Source of the DNA: Blastococcus sp. TF02A-30
GTDB taxonomy: Bacteria > Actinomycetota > Actinomycetes > Mycobacteriales > Geodermatophilaceae
Direction: 5' to 3'
DNA length: 64,000 bases
Assembly: GCF_003319185.1 (NCBI RefSeq)
Contig: NZ_QOHJ01000007.1
Span: forward strand, 1-64,000
The notes under the pieces were generated by a model. That model had not been told where the DNA came from. It saw only the letters and a list, made by a program, of their open reading frames with translations, and searched no databases. Position numbers and translations under genes: made by a program. Shown piece by piece: positions 23,388-33,067 of this stretch; the stretch's first letter is position 1; every line of letters begins with the position of its first letter.

Positions 23388-24785
23388 TCAGCAGCCGGGG
23401 AGCTTGCCGGCCAGGTAGGACTCGACCTGGTCCAGCGCCACCCGCTCCTGGCTCATCGAGTCGCGCTCGCGGATGGTCACCGCCTGGTCCTCGAGGGTGT
23501 CGAAGTCCACGGTGATGCAGAACGGCGTCCCGACCTCGTCCTGCCGGCGGTAGCGGCGGCCGATCGCGCCGGCGTCGTCGAAGTCCACGTTCCAGTTCCG
23601 CCGGAGCGCGGCGGCGAGGTCCTTGGCCTTGGGCGAGAGGTCGGCGTTGCGCGACAGCGGCAGGACGGCGGCCTTCACCGGGGCCAGCCTCGGGTCGAGC
23701 TTGAGCACCGTCCGGGTGTCGACGCCGCCCTTGGCGTTGGGCGCCTCGTCCTCGGTGTAGGCCTCGACGAGGAAGGCCATCAGCGAGCGGGTGAGGCCGG
23801 CCGCGGGCTCGATGACGTACGGCGTCCAGCGGGTGTTGGTGGCCTGGTCGAAGTAGGACAGGTCGGTGCCGGAGTGCTCGGTGTGCGTCGACAGGTCGAA
23901 GTCGGTGCGATTGGCGATGCCCTCGAGCTCACCCCACTCCGAGCCCTGGAAACCGAAGCGGTACTCGATGTCGACGGTGCGCTTCGAGTAGTGCGACAGC
24001 TTCTCCTTCGGGTGCTCGTAGTGCCGCAGGTTGTCCGGGTCGATGCCGAGGTCGGTGTACCAGCGGGTGCGCTCGTCGATCCAGTACTGGTGCCACTCCT
24101 CGTCGCTGCCCGGCTCGACGAAGAACTCCATCTCCATCTGCTCGAACTCGCGGGTGCGGAAGATGAAGTTGCCCGGCGTGATCTCGTTGCGGAACGACTT
24201 GCCGATCTGGCCGATGCCGAACGGCGGCTTCTTGCGCGCGGCGCCCATGACGTTGGCGAAGTTCACGAAGATGCCCTGCGCGGTCTCCGGGCGCAGGTAG
24301 TGCAGGCCGTTCTCGTCCTCGACCGGGCCGAGGTAGGTCTTGAGCATCATGTTGAAGTCGCGCGGCTCGGTCCACGCGCCCTTGGTGCCGCAGTTTGGGC
24401 AGGAGATGTCGGCCAAGCCGTTCTCCGGGAGGCGGCCCTTCTTCTCCTCGTAGGCCTCCTCGAGGTGGTCGGCCCGGAAGCGCTTGTGGCAGCTCTGGCA
24501 CTCGGTCAGCGGGTCGGTGAAGACGCCGACGTGCCCGGAGGCCACCCACACCTGGCGCGGCAGGATCACCGAGGAGTCCAGGCCGACGATGTCGTCCCGG
24601 CTCTGGACGACGGTCCGCCACCACTGCTTCTTGATGTTCTCCTTGAGCTCGACGCCCAGCGGCCCGTAGTCCCAGGCGGAGCGGGTGCCGCCGTAGATCT
24701 CCCCGGACGGGAAGACGAAGCCCCGTCGCTTGCAGAGGTTGACGACCTTGTCGAGGCGCTGGGGATCGTGCTTGGGGGTGCTCAC
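23388..24785 (-). CDS. glyS: Glycine-tRNA ligase (class II, alpha2 type)
   Basis: The enzyme charges tRNA-Gly. The 465-residue protein is the single-subunit bacterial form. Motifs seen are [21 protein letters not shown], a zinc-like insert (CQSCHKR ... CPNCG), [26 protein letters not shown] (class II motif 2 with [10 protein letters not shown]) and [13 protein letters not shown] (motif 3). GTG at 24785 with a GGAG site gives the start [19 protein letters not shown]; the upstream extension of the frame has no homology. Confidence 0.96.
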   Translation of the reverse strand: MSTPKHDPQRLDKVVNLCKRRGFVFPSGEIYGGTRSAWDYGPLGVELKENIKKQWWRTVVQSRDDIVGLDSSVILPRQVWVASGHVGVFTDPLTECQSCHKRFRADHLEEAYEEKKGRLPENGLADISCPNCGTKGAWTEPRDFNMMLKTYLGPVEDENGLHYLRPETAQGIFVNFANVMGAARKKPPFGIGQIGKSFRNEITPGNFIFRTREFEQMEMEFFVEPGSDEEWHQYWIDERTRWYTDLGIDPDNLRHYEHPKEKLSHYSKRTVDIEYRFGFQGSEWGELEGIANRTDFDLSTHTEHSGTDLSYFDQATNTRWTPYVIEPAAGLTRSLMAFLVEAYTEDEAPNAKGGVDTRTVLKLDPRLAPVKAAVLPLSRNADLSPKAKDLAAALRRNWNVDFDDAGAIGRRYRRQDEVGTPFCITVDFDTLEDQAVTIRERDSMSQERVALDQVESYLAGKLPGC

Positions 24786-24855
24786 GCGGAGGCTCCATCC
24801 GGCTGGCGGTCGGCGGTTGACCACTAGACGTTAGTCGGCCGCGTGCACCCGCCCG

Positions 24856-25239
24856 TCAGTCGGGAACCGCGACCGGGCGTTCAGCGCCGTCCGGGCCGAA
24901 CAGCAGCGCGAGCGACGCCCGGATCTCGGCGTGCCGCACCAGGAAGGCCCGCTCGTCCAGCCGCTTGCGCCGCAGCCACCCGGTCACCTCGTCGTTGCAC
25001 TTGCTGGCGTTGCAGGAGCCGCAGGCCGGGACCACGTTGCCCAGCGTGTACCGGCCACCCCGGGAGATCGGCAGCACGCAGTCCCGCTGCAGCGGCGTCC
25101 CGCCGGCACCGCAGTACGCGCAGCCGCCCCAGGCGTGCTGGAGGGCGGCCCACTGCTCGGGGTGCAGGTCGTGCTCGACGGCGTCCATGCGGCGCTTGCG
25201 CCGGCGTGCGTACCGGGCGGTGCGGGTGCGGCTGACCAC
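24856..25239 (-). CDS. HNH endonuclease-domain protein
   Basis: The 127-residue product carries an HNH nuclease module: CAYCGAGGTPLQRDCVLPISRGG, then NVVPACGSCNASKCN, with two CxxC zinc pairs and the L-P-I-S-R-G-G stretch where the catalytic His/Asp would normally sit. The usual D-H of the beta-hairpin is not obvious (it reads DCVLPIS), so activity is uncertain. The N-terminus is very basic. GTG at 25239 is chosen; the ATG at MDAVEH is an alternative. Confidence 0.75.
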   Translation of the reverse strand: MVSRTRTARYARRRKRRMDAVEHDLHPEQWAALQHAWGGCAYCGAGGTPLQRDCVLPISRGGRYTLGNVVPACGSCNASKCNDEVTGWLRRKRLDERAFLVRHAEIRASLALLFGPDGAERPVAVPD

Positions 25240-25285
25240 GGTCCGACCGTAGGTGCCCCGGGCCGCGCGGCGCGGGACCGCCGCG

Positions 25286-25699
25286 TCACTCCCGCACGTC
25301 GGCCGGCCCGGTGGACATCGGCAGCTCGGCGGCGAGCCACGCCTCCACCCCACCGTCCAGGTCGGTGGCGCGGTGCAGGCCGATCGCCCGCAGCGAGGCC
25401 GCGGCCAGGCTGGAGCTGTAGCCCTGCCGGCACAGGACGACGACCTCGAGGTCGGGGCCGGTCGCCTCCGGGATCCGGTGCGGCGACGTCGGGTCCAGCC
25501 GCCACTCGAGCACCGTGCGGTCGATGACGAGGGCCCCGGGGAACTCGCCCTGCCGGCGGCGCTGCGCCTCGGTGCGGGTGTCCACGACCAGCGCTCCGCG
25601 CGCCTGCGCCTCGACCAGCTCGGCCGGGGTCGGCCGGTGCACGCCCACGCGGCTGGCGGCCAGGACCGCGTCGATGCCCGTCCCCGTCACCGTGGTCAC
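25286..25699 (-). CDS. Rhodanese-like domain protein
   Basis: The 137-residue protein is a single rhodanese domain: ALVVDTRTEAQRRRQGEFPGALVIDRTVLEWR, the active-site loop VVVLCRQGYSSSLAA with the persulfide-forming cysteine, then DLDGGVEAW. Such proteins transfer sulfane sulfur. The six-residue loop after Cys (RQGYSS) fits the small-substrate class. GTG at 25699 starts it. Its physiological acceptor is unknown. Confidence 0.9.
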   Translation of the reverse strand: MTTVTGTGIDAVLAASRVGVHRPTPAELVEAQARGALVVDTRTEAQRRRQGEFPGALVIDRTVLEWRLDPTSPHRIPEATGPDLEVVVLCRQGYSSSLAAASLRAIGLHRATDLDGGVEAWLAAELPMSTGPADVRE

Positions 25700-25724
25700 G
25701 CCGGCCAGCCTGCCAGCGGGCGGG

Positions 25725-26000
25725 TCAGTCGGCGACGTAGACGCCGGGTTCGTCGAGGGCGTGCACCCAGACCGGCGCACCGGCGATCTTCACCTCCGCC
25801 GCGGACAGCGCGCGCCGGTAGGAGCCGACGCCGTCCCAGCGGGTGAGCAGCGCCCACAGCGTCGGGTCCTCGGTCGAGCGGCCCACCTCGCCACCCAGGA
25901 AGCCCGCTCGGCCGCCCAGCGCGTCGAGCAGGGCGGCGACCGCTCCCGCCAGCTCCTCGCCGTCGTCCCCCGTCGCCCGCAGGCGGGTCACCGCGAACAC
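25725..26000 (-). CDS. Antibiotic-biosynthesis-monooxygenase-like (dimeric alpha-beta barrel) protein
   Basis: The 91-residue protein (FAVTRLRATGDDGEELAGAV, later LWALLTRWDGVGSYRRAL) has the beta-alpha-beta-beta layout of ABM-type dimeric barrels. These include heme-degrading and quinone-forming enzymes as well as proteins of unknown role. GTG at 26000 has an AGAGGAG site. It is divergent from the Fur/Zur gene, with 61 bases between them, so metal-linked control is possible. Confidence 0.7.
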   Translation of the reverse strand: MFAVTRLRATGDDGEELAGAVAALLDALGGRAGFLGGEVGRSTEDPTLWALLTRWDGVGSYRRALSAAEVKIAGAPVWVHALDEPGVYVAD

Positions 26001-26061
26001 CCCGTGCTCCTCTCGTCCGGCCTGCGCAGACGCTCCCACGCCCGCCTGTCACCATGGAGGC

Positions 26062-26490
26062 ATGGCCCGGACCACCCGACAGCGCGAAGCGGTGCGCGCA
26101 GTCTTCGCCGACCTCGAGGGCTTCCACAGCGCCCAGGAGGTCCACGCCCTTCTGCGCGACGGCGGCGACTCGGTCGGGCTGTCGACGGTCTACCGCGCGG
26201 TGCAGTCGCTGGCCGACGACGGCGAGCTCGACTCGATCCGCACCGACAGCGGGGAGGCGCTCTACCGGCGCTGCAGCCCCCAGCACCACCACCACCTGGT
26301 GTGCCGCGGCTGCGGGCGCACCGTCGAGGTGGAGGGACCCGCCGTCGAGAAGTGGGCCGACCGGATCGCCGGGCAGCACGGGTTCGCCGACGTCAGCCAC
26401 ACGCTGGAGATCTTCGGGACCTGCGCCGACTGCCGCGCCGCGGAGACCGCAGCAGGCGGCGGCGCGCCCGGGGAGCGCACCACCGCCTGA
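26062..26490 (+). CDS. Fur-family regulator, probably Zur
   Basis: The 142-residue protein has the Fur winged helix (TTRQREAVRAVFADLEGFHSAQEVH, VGLSTVYRAVQSLADDGE) followed by metal sites: RRCSPQHHHHLVCRGCG and GTCADCRAAE form the structural CxxC...CxxC zinc site. The HHHH tract and HGFADVSHTLEIFG supply sensory ligands. The overall pattern is closest to zinc-uptake regulators, but Fur or Nur cannot be excluded. ATG at 26062 is preceded by GGAGG (in ATGGAGGC). Confidence 0.88.
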   Translation: MARTTRQREAVRAVFADLEGFHSAQEVHALLRDGGDSVGLSTVYRAVQSLADDGELDSIRTDSGEALYRRCSPQHHHHLVCRGCGRTVEVEGPAVEKWADRIAGQHGFADVSHTLEIFGTCADCRAAETAAGGGAPGERTTA

Positions 26491-26498
26491 GCCGGGGG

Positions 26499-27143
26499 TC
26501 AGCGGAAGTCGCAGACAGTGAGGTCGGGGCCGACGTCGACCCACAGGGGGAACACCGTGCCGTCGTCCATCTGCAGGTCGAAGACGGCGCGGTCGGTGGC
26601 CGACCCCGGCTGGTGCTCGAGGCTGGTGAACGTCCCGCTCTGGAAGCCGACCCCGTCGAGCGTCTGCTCGTAGAAGTAGGTGGCCAGCTCCCAGGCGGGG
26701 TCGCCACCCTCGGCCGCGGAGGTCGCCGCGATCCGCACGTCGGCGCAGGAGAGGTCGTAGGCGGTCTCGAAGTCGCCGGTGGCCAGCGCCTGGACCCAGG
26801 CGAACGCCACCTCCCCGGACCCCGCGTACGCCGCGCCGGCGATCGGCGCGACCGCGGTGTCCAGCGTCCCGGTCGGCAGCGACCCGAGGTCGGCCTGCTC
26901 GGCCGGCTCCTCGGTCCGGTCGGCCTCCTCGCGCACCGCGGGCTCGGACGTCGACGCGCCGGCCGCGGGGCGGGGCTCCACGTCGTCGTCCCCGGTGAGC
27001 AGCAGCGTGGCGACGACGGCGGCCCCGGCGAGCAGGACCGCGAGTCCGGCGAGCAGCCACGGCAGCAGGTTCTGCCGCTGCGGCGGGGTGGGCTCGGCGG
27101 GGGCGGCGGGCCAGCTGGGCGGCGGGCCGTAGGGCTGGGTCAT
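26499..27143 (-). CDS. Membrane-anchored protein with NTF2-like external domain
   Basis: The 214-residue product has a Pro-rich cytoplasmic start (MTQPYGPPPSWPAAPAEP), one membrane helix (LLPWLLAGLAVLLAGAAVVA), an acidic linker and an external domain starting VAFAWVQALATGDFETAYDL. This suggests an NTF2/DUF4878-like fold. No catalytic motif is visible. It lies between the Fur/Zur gene (convergent) and uppS. Function unknown. Confidence 0.72.
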   Translation of the reverse strand: MTQPYGPPPSWPAAPAEPTPPQRQNLLPWLLAGLAVLLAGAAVVATLLLTGDDDVEPRPAAGASTSEPAVREEADRTEEPAEQADLGSLPTGTLDTAVAPIAGAAYAGSGEVAFAWVQALATGDFETAYDLSCADVRIAATSAAEGGDPAWELATYFYEQTLDGVGFQSGTFTSLEHQPGSATDRAVFDLQMDDGTVFPLWVDVGPDLTVCDFR

Positions 27144-27225
27144 GGGGGCGTCCCTCGGGTCGGTGCGCCGACCGACGTCCGGCCGACGCTGACCAGGAGA
27201 ACCGGCGCGCGTCCGGGGATACCGC

Positions 27226-27990
27226 CTAGGCGCTGCCGAACCGCCGCTGGCGGGACGCGTACTCCTCCACCGCGGCCCACAGGTGCCGGCGGTCGAAGTC
27301 GGGCCACAGGGTGTCGAGGAAGACGAACTCGGCGTAGGCCGACTGCCACAGCAGGAAGTTGCTGGTGCGGTTCTCCCCCGAGCTGCGCACGAAGAGGTCG
27401 ACGTCGGGCATGTCCGGCTCGTCGAGGAACCGGGCGACCGTCTTCTCGTCGATCTTGTCCGGGTTGAGCCGGCCGGCCGCGACCTCGCGGGCGATCGCGG
27501 CGGCGGCGTCGGCGATCTCGGCACGGCCGCCGTAGTTCACGCACATGGTGAGGGTGAGGACGTCGTTGTCCTTGGTGAGCTCCTCGGCGATCTCCAGCTC
27601 CTTGATCACCGACCGCCACAGCCGGGGACGCCGGCCGGCCCAGCGCACCCGCACGCCGAGCTCGTGCATCTCGTCGCGGCGGCGGCGGATGACGTCGCGG
27701 TTGAAGCCCATGAGGAAGCGGACCTCGTCGGGGCTGCGCCGCCAGTTCTCGGTGGAGAACGCGTAGGCGCTGATCGCCTTCACGCCGAGCTCGATGGCGC
27801 CCTCGACGCAGTCGAACAGCGAGGACTCCCCCGCCTCGTGCCCGGCGGTGCGGGGCAGGCCGCGCTGCTTGGCCCAGCGGCCGTTGCCGTCCATCACGAT
27901 CGCCACGTGCGCCGGCACCTTGTCGGCCGGCAGCTGCGGCGGGCGCGCGCCGGACGGGTGCGGGTTGGGCGCCTTGACCTCGCGCTTCAC
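27226..27990 (-). CDS. uppS: Polyprenyl diphosphate synthase (isoprenyl transferase)
   Basis: Cis-prenyltransferases make the polyprenyl carrier lipid for cell-wall synthesis. The 254-residue protein has [19 protein letters not shown] with the catalytic Asp, [20 protein letters not shown], and C-terminal [25 protein letters not shown], including the Arg-x-Ser-Gly-E motif. GTG at 27990 overlaps the recO stop. The stop codon is TAG. Chain length cannot be read. Confidence 0.95.
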   Translation of the reverse strand: MKREVKAPNPHPSGARPPQLPADKVPAHVAIVMDGNGRWAKQRGLPRTAGHEAGESSLFDCVEGAIELGVKAISAYAFSTENWRRSPDEVRFLMGFNRDVIRRRRDEMHELGVRVRWAGRRPRLWRSVIKELEIAEELTKDNDVLTLTMCVNYGGRAEIADAAAAIAREVAAGRLNPDKIDEKTVARFLDEPDMPDVDLFVRSSGENRTSNFLLWQSAYAEFVFLDTLWPDFDRRHLWAAVEEYASRQRRFGSA

Positions 27991-28805
27991 GCGGGGCTCC
28001 CGGCGTGCTCGCGCTCGTCGTCGTCGAGCACGGGCGGGCGCCGGACCACGGTGCCGTCGGACCGGTCGACCAGCGGCAGCGAGCGCAGCCCGCGCTCCAG
28101 GTGCCACTGCAGCAGCGCGGCGACCAGGCCGCTGCCCTCGCGCCGGTTGGTGCCCTGGCTGGCGTCGGCCCGCGCCCAGTCGCCGGTGAGCAGTGCGTCG
28201 AGCAGCTCGAGGGTCACCGGGTTGGGCATCGCCGAGCCGGTGGGCCGGCAGGACGGGCAGACCGTGCCGCCGGCCGGCACCGAGAAGTGCCGGTGCGGAC
28301 CGGCCTCGCCGCAGCGCGCGCACTCCCCCAGCGCCGGCTCCCAGCCGGCCACCGACATGGCGCGCAGCAGGAACGCGTCGAGCACCAGGCCGGGCGGGTG
28401 CGCCCGCTCGCCCAGCGCGCGCAGCGCGCCGATGACCAGCAGGAACAGCCGCAGCGACGGCTCCTTCTCCTCGGCGGTCAGCCGGTCGGCGGTCTCCAGC
28501 ACGGCGGTGCCGGCGGTGTAGGCCGGGTAGTCGCTGACGATCTCCTGGCCGTAGGACCGGATGGACTCGACCTGGCTGACGATGTCGAGGTTGCGGCCGG
28601 TGTAGAGCTGCAGGTCGACGTGCGTGAACGGCTCGAGCCGGGCGCCGAACTTGCTCTTGGTGCGGCGCACGCCCTTGGCCACCGCGCGGATCTTGCCGGT
28701 GCGCCGGGTGAGCACGGTGATGATCCGGTCGGCCTCACCCAGCTTCTGGGTGCGCAGCACGATGCCCTCGTCCCGGTAGAGGGCCTTCGGGGTGTGCGCG
28801 CTCAA
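27987..28805 (-). CDS. recO: DNA repair protein RecO
   Basis: RecO anneals strands and loads RecA with RecR. The 272-residue protein has the N-terminal OB fold ([39 protein letters not shown]), a helical middle and the zinc finger CARCGEAGP ... CPSCRP. The best start is a rare TTG at 28805 that overlaps the era stop (ATTGA). The era-recO-uppS order is conserved in actinobacteria. Confidence 0.95.
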   Translation of the reverse strand: MSAHTPKALYRDEGIVLRTQKLGEADRIITVLTRRTGKIRAVAKGVRRTKSKFGARLEPFTHVDLQLYTGRNLDIVSQVESIRSYGQEIVSDYPAYTAGTAVLETADRLTAEEKEPSLRLFLLVIGALRALGERAHPPGLVLDAFLLRAMSVAGWEPALGECARCGEAGPHRHFSVPAGGTVCPSCRPTGSAMPNPVTLELLDALLTGDWARADASQGTNRREGSGLVAALLQWHLERGLRSLPLVDRSDGTVVRRPPVLDDDEREHAGSPA

Positions 28806-29719
28806 TAGCCCAGCCTGTTCAGCTTCTTGGGGTCGTCCTGCCACTCGCCCAGCACCGTGACGTGCAGGTCGAGGTGGACGCGGGCGCCCAGCAGCTCCTC
28901 CATGCCGGCACGGGCCTCGGAGCCGATCGCCTTGATGATCGAGCCGCCCTTGCCCAGCAGCATCGGCTTCTGGCTGGCCCGCTCGCAGTGCAGCAGCGCG
29001 TGCACCTCGACCAGCTCGCGGCCCTGCTGCTTCGGGTCGGGACGGCGGTTGACCTCCTCGATGGTGACGGCGAGGGAGTGCGGCACTTCCTGGAACACCT
29101 TCTCCAGGGCCGCCTCGCGCACCAGCTCGGCCAGCTGCCGCTCGGTGTCCTCGTCGGTGGTCTGCTCCTCGGGGTAGAGCGGCGGGCCCTCCGGCAGCAG
29201 CCCGACGAGCAGGTCCTCGAGCAGCTCGACCTGGTCGCCCTTCACGGCGCTCACCGGCACCAGCTCGGCCGCCTCGACCAGCTCGCTGGCGGCGACCAGC
29301 TGCTCGGCGACCTGCTTCTTGCCCGCCGCGTCGGTCTTGGTCACGACGACGACCACCGGCGCCTTCACCTCGCGCAGCTGGCGGGCGATGAACCGGTCGC
29401 CGTTGCCGACGGGCTGGTCGGCCGGGATGCAGAAGACGACGACGTCGACGTCGGACAGCGTGTCGCGGACGACGTCGTTGAGCCGGCGGCCGAGCAGCGA
29501 CTTGGGCTTGTGCAGGCCCGGGGTGTCGACCAGCACGATCTGGCCGCCCGGCCGGTGCACGACGCCGCGGATGGCGTGGCGGGTGGTCTGCGGGCGGTTG
29601 CTGACGATGCCGACCTTCTCGCCGACCATCGCGTTGGTCAGCGTGGTCTTGCCGGCGTTGGGGCGGCCCACCAGGGCGACGAAGCCGCTGCGGTGCGGCG
29701 ACTGCTCGGGGCTGCTCAC
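28802..29719 (-). CDS. era: GTPase Era
   Basis: Era binds 16S rRNA and acts in 30S assembly. The 305-residue protein has G1 GRPNAGKTT, the switch-I threonine in QTTRH, G3 DTPGLHKP, G4 TKTD and G5 SAV, then a C-terminal KH domain with LLGKGGSIIKAIG. GTG at 29719 is used; its ribosome site is weak. It is the first gene of era-recO-uppS. Confidence 0.96.
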   Translation of the reverse strand: MSSPEQSPHRSGFVALVGRPNAGKTTLTNAMVGEKVGIVSNRPQTTRHAIRGVVHRPGGQIVLVDTPGLHKPKSLLGRRLNDVVRDTLSDVDVVVFCIPADQPVGNGDRFIARQLREVKAPVVVVVTKTDAAGKKQVAEQLVAASELVEAAELVPVSAVKGDQVELLEDLLVGLLPEGPPLYPEEQTTDEDTERQLAELVREAALEKVFQEVPHSLAVTIEEVNRRPDPKQQGRELVEVHALLHCERASQKPMLLGKGGSIIKAIGSEARAGMEELLGARVHLDLHVTVLGEWQDDPKKLNRLGY

Positions 29720-29887
29720 GGGCCCAGTCTCCCACCCGGCACCGACGTCCTCGTCCCGCTCCCGGGGTGTTCTTCGTCCTCCCGCCGTCCTGCAGCACCC
29801 GGGCAGCCGCGGAACGCCCCGGGAGCGGGTCGCGCGCCGCGGTGCCACGATGCTGGACGGGCTACTCCTGGTGGAAGGCGGCGCGGC

Positions 29888-31297
29888 ATGACCAGCACGG
29901 GACGCGACGGAACCCCGGCGGACGAGCAGGAGGCCGGCCCGCGGCGGTCGTCCGGCCTCGCGTCGGCCATGCGGCCGGTCAACTCGGTGGTCGAGCGGTA
30001 CATCCCCAGCGCGCTGGTCTTCGCCATCGTGCTGACCTTCGTGGTGGCCCTGCTCGCGCTGCTGCTCACCGACTCCGGTCCCCGCGACGTCGTGGTGGCC
30101 TGGGGCGACGGGCTGTCGGGGCTGCTGGCCTTCATCACCCAGATGGCGCTCATCCTGCTGCTGGGGCACACGCTGGCCAACACCACGCCGGTCCGCCGCC
30201 TCCTGGTCCGCCTGGGCGGGGTGCCGCGGACGACCACGGCCGCCTACGTCTACGTGTTCGTCGTCGCCGCCCTGGCCTCGATGATCACCTGGGGGCTCGG
30301 CCTGGTCGTGGGCGCCCTGCTCGCCAAGGAGGTCGCCGAGCAGGGCCGGCGCAAGGGGCTGCGGCTGCACTTCCCGCTGCTGGTCGCCGCCGGGTACTCC
30401 GGCTACGTCATCTGGCACATGGGCTACTCGGGGTCCGGTCCCCTGACCGCCGCGACCGAGGGCTCCTTCCTCGCCGAGCAGCTGGGCCGCACGATCCCGG
30501 TCTCGGAGACGACCTTCACCTGGTGGAACCTGACCGCCGCGGCGGTCACGGTCGTCGTCGTCGGCCTGGCGCTGGCCTGGGCGGCCCCGCGCGGCGCAGA
30601 TCCCGTCGTCCCCCTGCCCGAGGACGCCGACTACGGCGCGCAGCCCGACGTCGACGACGAGGTGCAGACGCCCGCGGACCGGGTCGACGCCAGCCGGATC
30701 CCGACGCTGCTCACCGGGCTCCTGCTGGTGGCCTACCTCGTCCTGCACTACTGGGACGGCGGCACGGCCACCCTGGACATCGTCAACTGGACGTTCCTGG
30801 CCCTGATCCTGCTGCTGGTGCGCAACCCGTTCGAGCTGATCGCCCTGGTCAAGAACGCGGCAGCCAACGTCGGGGAGATCCTGCTCCAGTTCCCCCTGTA
30901 CGCCGGGATCCTCGGCATCATGACCGCGACCGGTCTGATCGAGGTGCTCTCCGATGCCTTCGTCGACGTCGCCTCCCCGACGACGTTCGGCCTGCTGACG
31001 TTCCTCGCCGCCGGGCTGGTCAACTTCTTCGTGCCCTCCGGAGGCGGCCAGTTCGCCGTCCAGGGGCCGATCGTGCTCGACGCCGCCGAGCGGCTCGGAG
31101 TCGACCCCTCGGTCGCGATCATGGCGGTGGCCTACGGCGACCAGTGGACCAACATGGTGCAGCCCTTCTGGGCGCTGCCGGTGCTGGCCATCGCCGGGCT
31201 GAAGATGCGCGACATCCTCGGCTACACGACGGTGACGCTGGTGGCCAGCGGGCTGGTGTTCGGCAGCACGATGCTGCTGCTGGGCCTGACGGCCTGA
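29888..31297 (+). CDS. AtoE-family short-chain fatty acid transporter
   Basis: The 469-residue protein has about 11-12 hydrophobic segments and AtoE signatures (GFWxLL-like N-terminus replaced here by VERYIPSALVFAIVLTF, then VAAGYSGYVIWHMGYSGSGPL, and VNFFVPSGGGQFAVQGP and YGDQWTNMVQPFWALP). AtoE imports short-chain fatty acids such as butyrate. It lies on the opposite strand between era and the cytidine-deaminase-like gene, interrupting a block that is contiguous in many relatives. It was probably inserted there. Confidence 0.9.
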   Translation: MTSTGRDGTPADEQEAGPRRSSGLASAMRPVNSVVERYIPSALVFAIVLTFVVALLALLLTDSGPRDVVVAWGDGLSGLLAFITQMALILLLGHTLANTTPVRRLLVRLGGVPRTTTAAYVYVFVVAALASMITWGLGLVVGALLAKEVAEQGRRKGLRLHFPLLVAAGYSGYVIWHMGYSGSGPLTAATEGSFLAEQLGRTIPVSETTFTWWNLTAAAVTVVVVGLALAWAAPRGADPVVPLPEDADYGAQPDVDDEVQTPADRVDASRIPTLLTGLLLVAYLVLHYWDGGTATLDIVNWTFLALILLLVRNPFELIALVKNAAANVGEILLQFPLYAGILGIMTATGLIEVLSDAFVDVASPTTFGLLTFLAAGLVNFFVPSGGGQFAVQGPIVLDAAERLGVDPSVAIMAVAYGDQWTNMVQPFWALPVLAIAGLKMRDILGYTTVTLVASGLVFGSTMLLLGLTA

Positions 31298-31300
31298 GCG

Positions 31301-31633
31301 CTAGACGGTCAGGCGGAGGACGCCGTCGGGGCCGGCGAGGTGCACCGGCGCGGACGGGGTGAGCTCGCGGACGGCGGCCAGGCCCTCCTGCTCGACGGCG
31401 TCGGCGTCGGACACGATCGCCGCCGCCTCCAGCCCCTCGACGCCGCTGGACACCGCCGCGGCGACGGCGGCCTGCAGCGCGGACAGCCGCAGCGAGCGCA
31501 GGCCGACCGAGGCGGCCACGTAGGTGCGGCCGTCGGTGTCGCGGACGGCGGCACCCTCGGGGGCGCCGGTGCGGCCGCGGGCGGAGCGGGCGAGGGTGAC
31601 GAGCTTGGCGTCCTCGGCGTCGAGTTCAGGCAC
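31301..31633 (-). CDS. Cytidine-deaminase-fold protein lacking the zinc site
   Basis: The 110-residue protein matches the short actinobacterial proteins found before era and named after cytidine deaminase (GAAVRDTDGRTYVAASVGLRSLRLSALQAAVAAAVSSG). True deaminases have a C/HAE and a PCxxC zinc site; here the former position reads LSALQA and no cysteine occurs anywhere, so deamination is unlikely. It probably keeps a structural or regulatory role. The stop is TAG, four bases from the convergent atoE stop. Confidence 0.75.
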   Translation of the reverse strand: MPELDAEDAKLVTLARSARGRTGAPEGAAVRDTDGRTYVAASVGLRSLRLSALQAAVAAAVSSGVEGLEAAAIVSDADAVEQEGLAAVRELTPSAPVHLAGPDGVLRLTV

Positions 31634-31663
31634 GAGAGGATCTTCACCTTCCGGTCGGGACGG

Positions 31664-31714
31664 CCCTCCTTCAGGGTCCCGCCGCGAGCGTGCGAGCGGT
31701 GGGGGGAAGGAGGG
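31664..31714. repeat. Intergenic hairpin element with GAGCGTGCGA core
   Basis: CCCTCCTT and AAGGAGGG arms enclose a GC-rich interior that holds GAGCGTGCGA at 31686-31695. The same decamer appears at 59714-59723, again in an intergenic hairpin. It lies between the corC and deaminase-like genes and may act as a terminator or be a member of a dispersed repeat family. Confidence 0.5.
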
Positions 31715-31717
31715 TCC

Positions 31718-33067
31718 TCACCCTTCCACGCCGAGGACCGGCTCCTCGTCGCGGGTGCGGCCGCGCCCCTCGGCGGGCTCGCCGTCCTCGTCGGGCTCCT
31801 GCACCCGGCACACCAGCATCGTGTCGATGCGGTTGCGCCGTCCGCCGGTGCTCTCCGCGACCAGCCGCAGCCCCCCGATCTCCGCCGAGGCGCCCTCGAT
31901 CGGCACCCGGCCGAGCTCGCGGGCCAGCAGCCCGCCGACGGTCTCGACGTCGTCCCCCTCCGGCAGCTCCACACCGGGGAACAGCTCGGAGAGGTCCTCC
32001 ACGGGCAGCCGGGCGGTCACCCGCACCGAGCCGTCCTCGAGGGGCTCCACCTCGGGCCGCTGGAAGGCGTCGTGCTCGTCGGCGATCTCGCCCACGATCT
32101 CCTCGAGGATGTCCTCGATGGTCACCAGGCCGGCGAAGCCGCCGTACTCGTCGACCACGATCGCGATGTGGATGCGCTGCGCCTGCATGTCGCGCAGCAG
32201 CTCGTCGACCGGCTTGGACTCCGGCACGAAGGTCGGCGTCCGCATCAGCTCCTCGACCTTGGGGCCGGTGCGGTCCTGGCTGTTCTGCGACCGGCGGACG
32301 AGGTCCTTGAGGTAGACCACGCCGACGACGTCGTCCACGTTGTCGCCGATGACCGGGATCCGGCTGAAGCCGCTGCGCAGGGCCAGCGCCAGCGCCTGGC
32401 GCACGGTCTTGCCCCGCTCGATCCAGACGACGTCGGTGCGCGGCACCATGACCTCGCGGGCGATCGTGTCGCCCAGCTCGAACACCGAGTGGATCATGTT
32501 GCGCTCGCCGGACTCGACGACGCCGCGCTCCTCGGCCATGTCGACCAGCTCGCGCAGCTCGACCTCGGAGGAGAACGGGCCGTCGCGGAAGCCCCGGCCG
32601 GGCGTGATGGCGTTGCCGATCAGGATCAGCAGCGTGGAGATCGGCCCGAGCACCCGGCCGAGCAGCTTGACGATGCCGGCCGTGGCCAGGGCGACCCCGT
32701 AGGCGTGCTGCCGGCCGAGCGTCCGCGGGCCGACGCCGACCAGCACGTAGCTGACCACGGTCATCGCGCCGGCGGCGGCCAGCACGGCCTGCACCGTGCT
32801 GTCCCAGAGGTCGAAGAACAGCAGCGCGACGAGGACGGCGGCGACCATCTCGCAGGCGATGCGCAGCAGGAGGAGCAGCGCCACGTGCCGGGCCCGCTCG
32901 GAGACGACCTCCTCGAGCGCGGCGGCCCGCTTGGTGCCCTCGCGGCGCAGCTCCTCGACGCGGGCCTTGGACACCCGCTGCAGCGCCGCGTCCATCGCGC
33001 CGAACAGGCCGGCCAGCGGGACCAGGAGGATCGCGATCACCAGCAGGGTGATCGACCCGGAGCTCAT
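31718..33067 (-). CDS. CNNM/CorC-HlyC family membrane protein with CBS domains
   Basis: The 449-residue protein has an N-terminal DUF21/CNNM membrane domain with four helices (residues ~1-180), two CBS domains ([58 protein letters not shown]) and a C-terminal CorC/HlyC domain ([12 protein letters not shown]). Relatives export or regulate Mg2+/Co2+. The ATG at 33067 overlaps the ybeY stop, so both belong to the phoH-ybeY operon. Confidence 0.93.
   Translation of the reverse strand: MSSGSITLLVIAILLVPLAGLFGAMDAALQRVSKARVEELRREGTKRAAALEEVVSERARHVALLLLLRIACEMVAAVLVALLFFDLWDSTVQAVLAAAGAMTVVSYVLVGVGPRTLGRQHAYGVALATAGIVKLLGRVLGPISTLLILIGNAITPGRGFRDGPFSSEVELRELVDMAEERGVVESGERNMIHSVFELGDTIAREVMVPRTDVVWIERGKTVRQALALALRSGFSRIPVIGDNVDDVVGVVYLKDLVRRSQNSQDRTGPKVEELMRTPTFVPESKPVDELLRDMQAQRIHIAIVVDEYGGFAGLVTIEDILEEIVGEIADEHDAFQRPEVEPLEDGSVRVTARLPVEDLSELFPGVELPEGDDVETVGGLLARELGRVPIEGASAEIGGLRLVAESTGGRRNRIDTMLVCRVQEPDEDGEPAEGRGRTRDEEPVLGVEG

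Noticed and set aside
27226-27230. uppS TAG as a selenocysteine codon
   Set aside because: The frame stays open past TAG but the continuation resembles nothing, and UppS has no known Sec; the enzyme is already full length.
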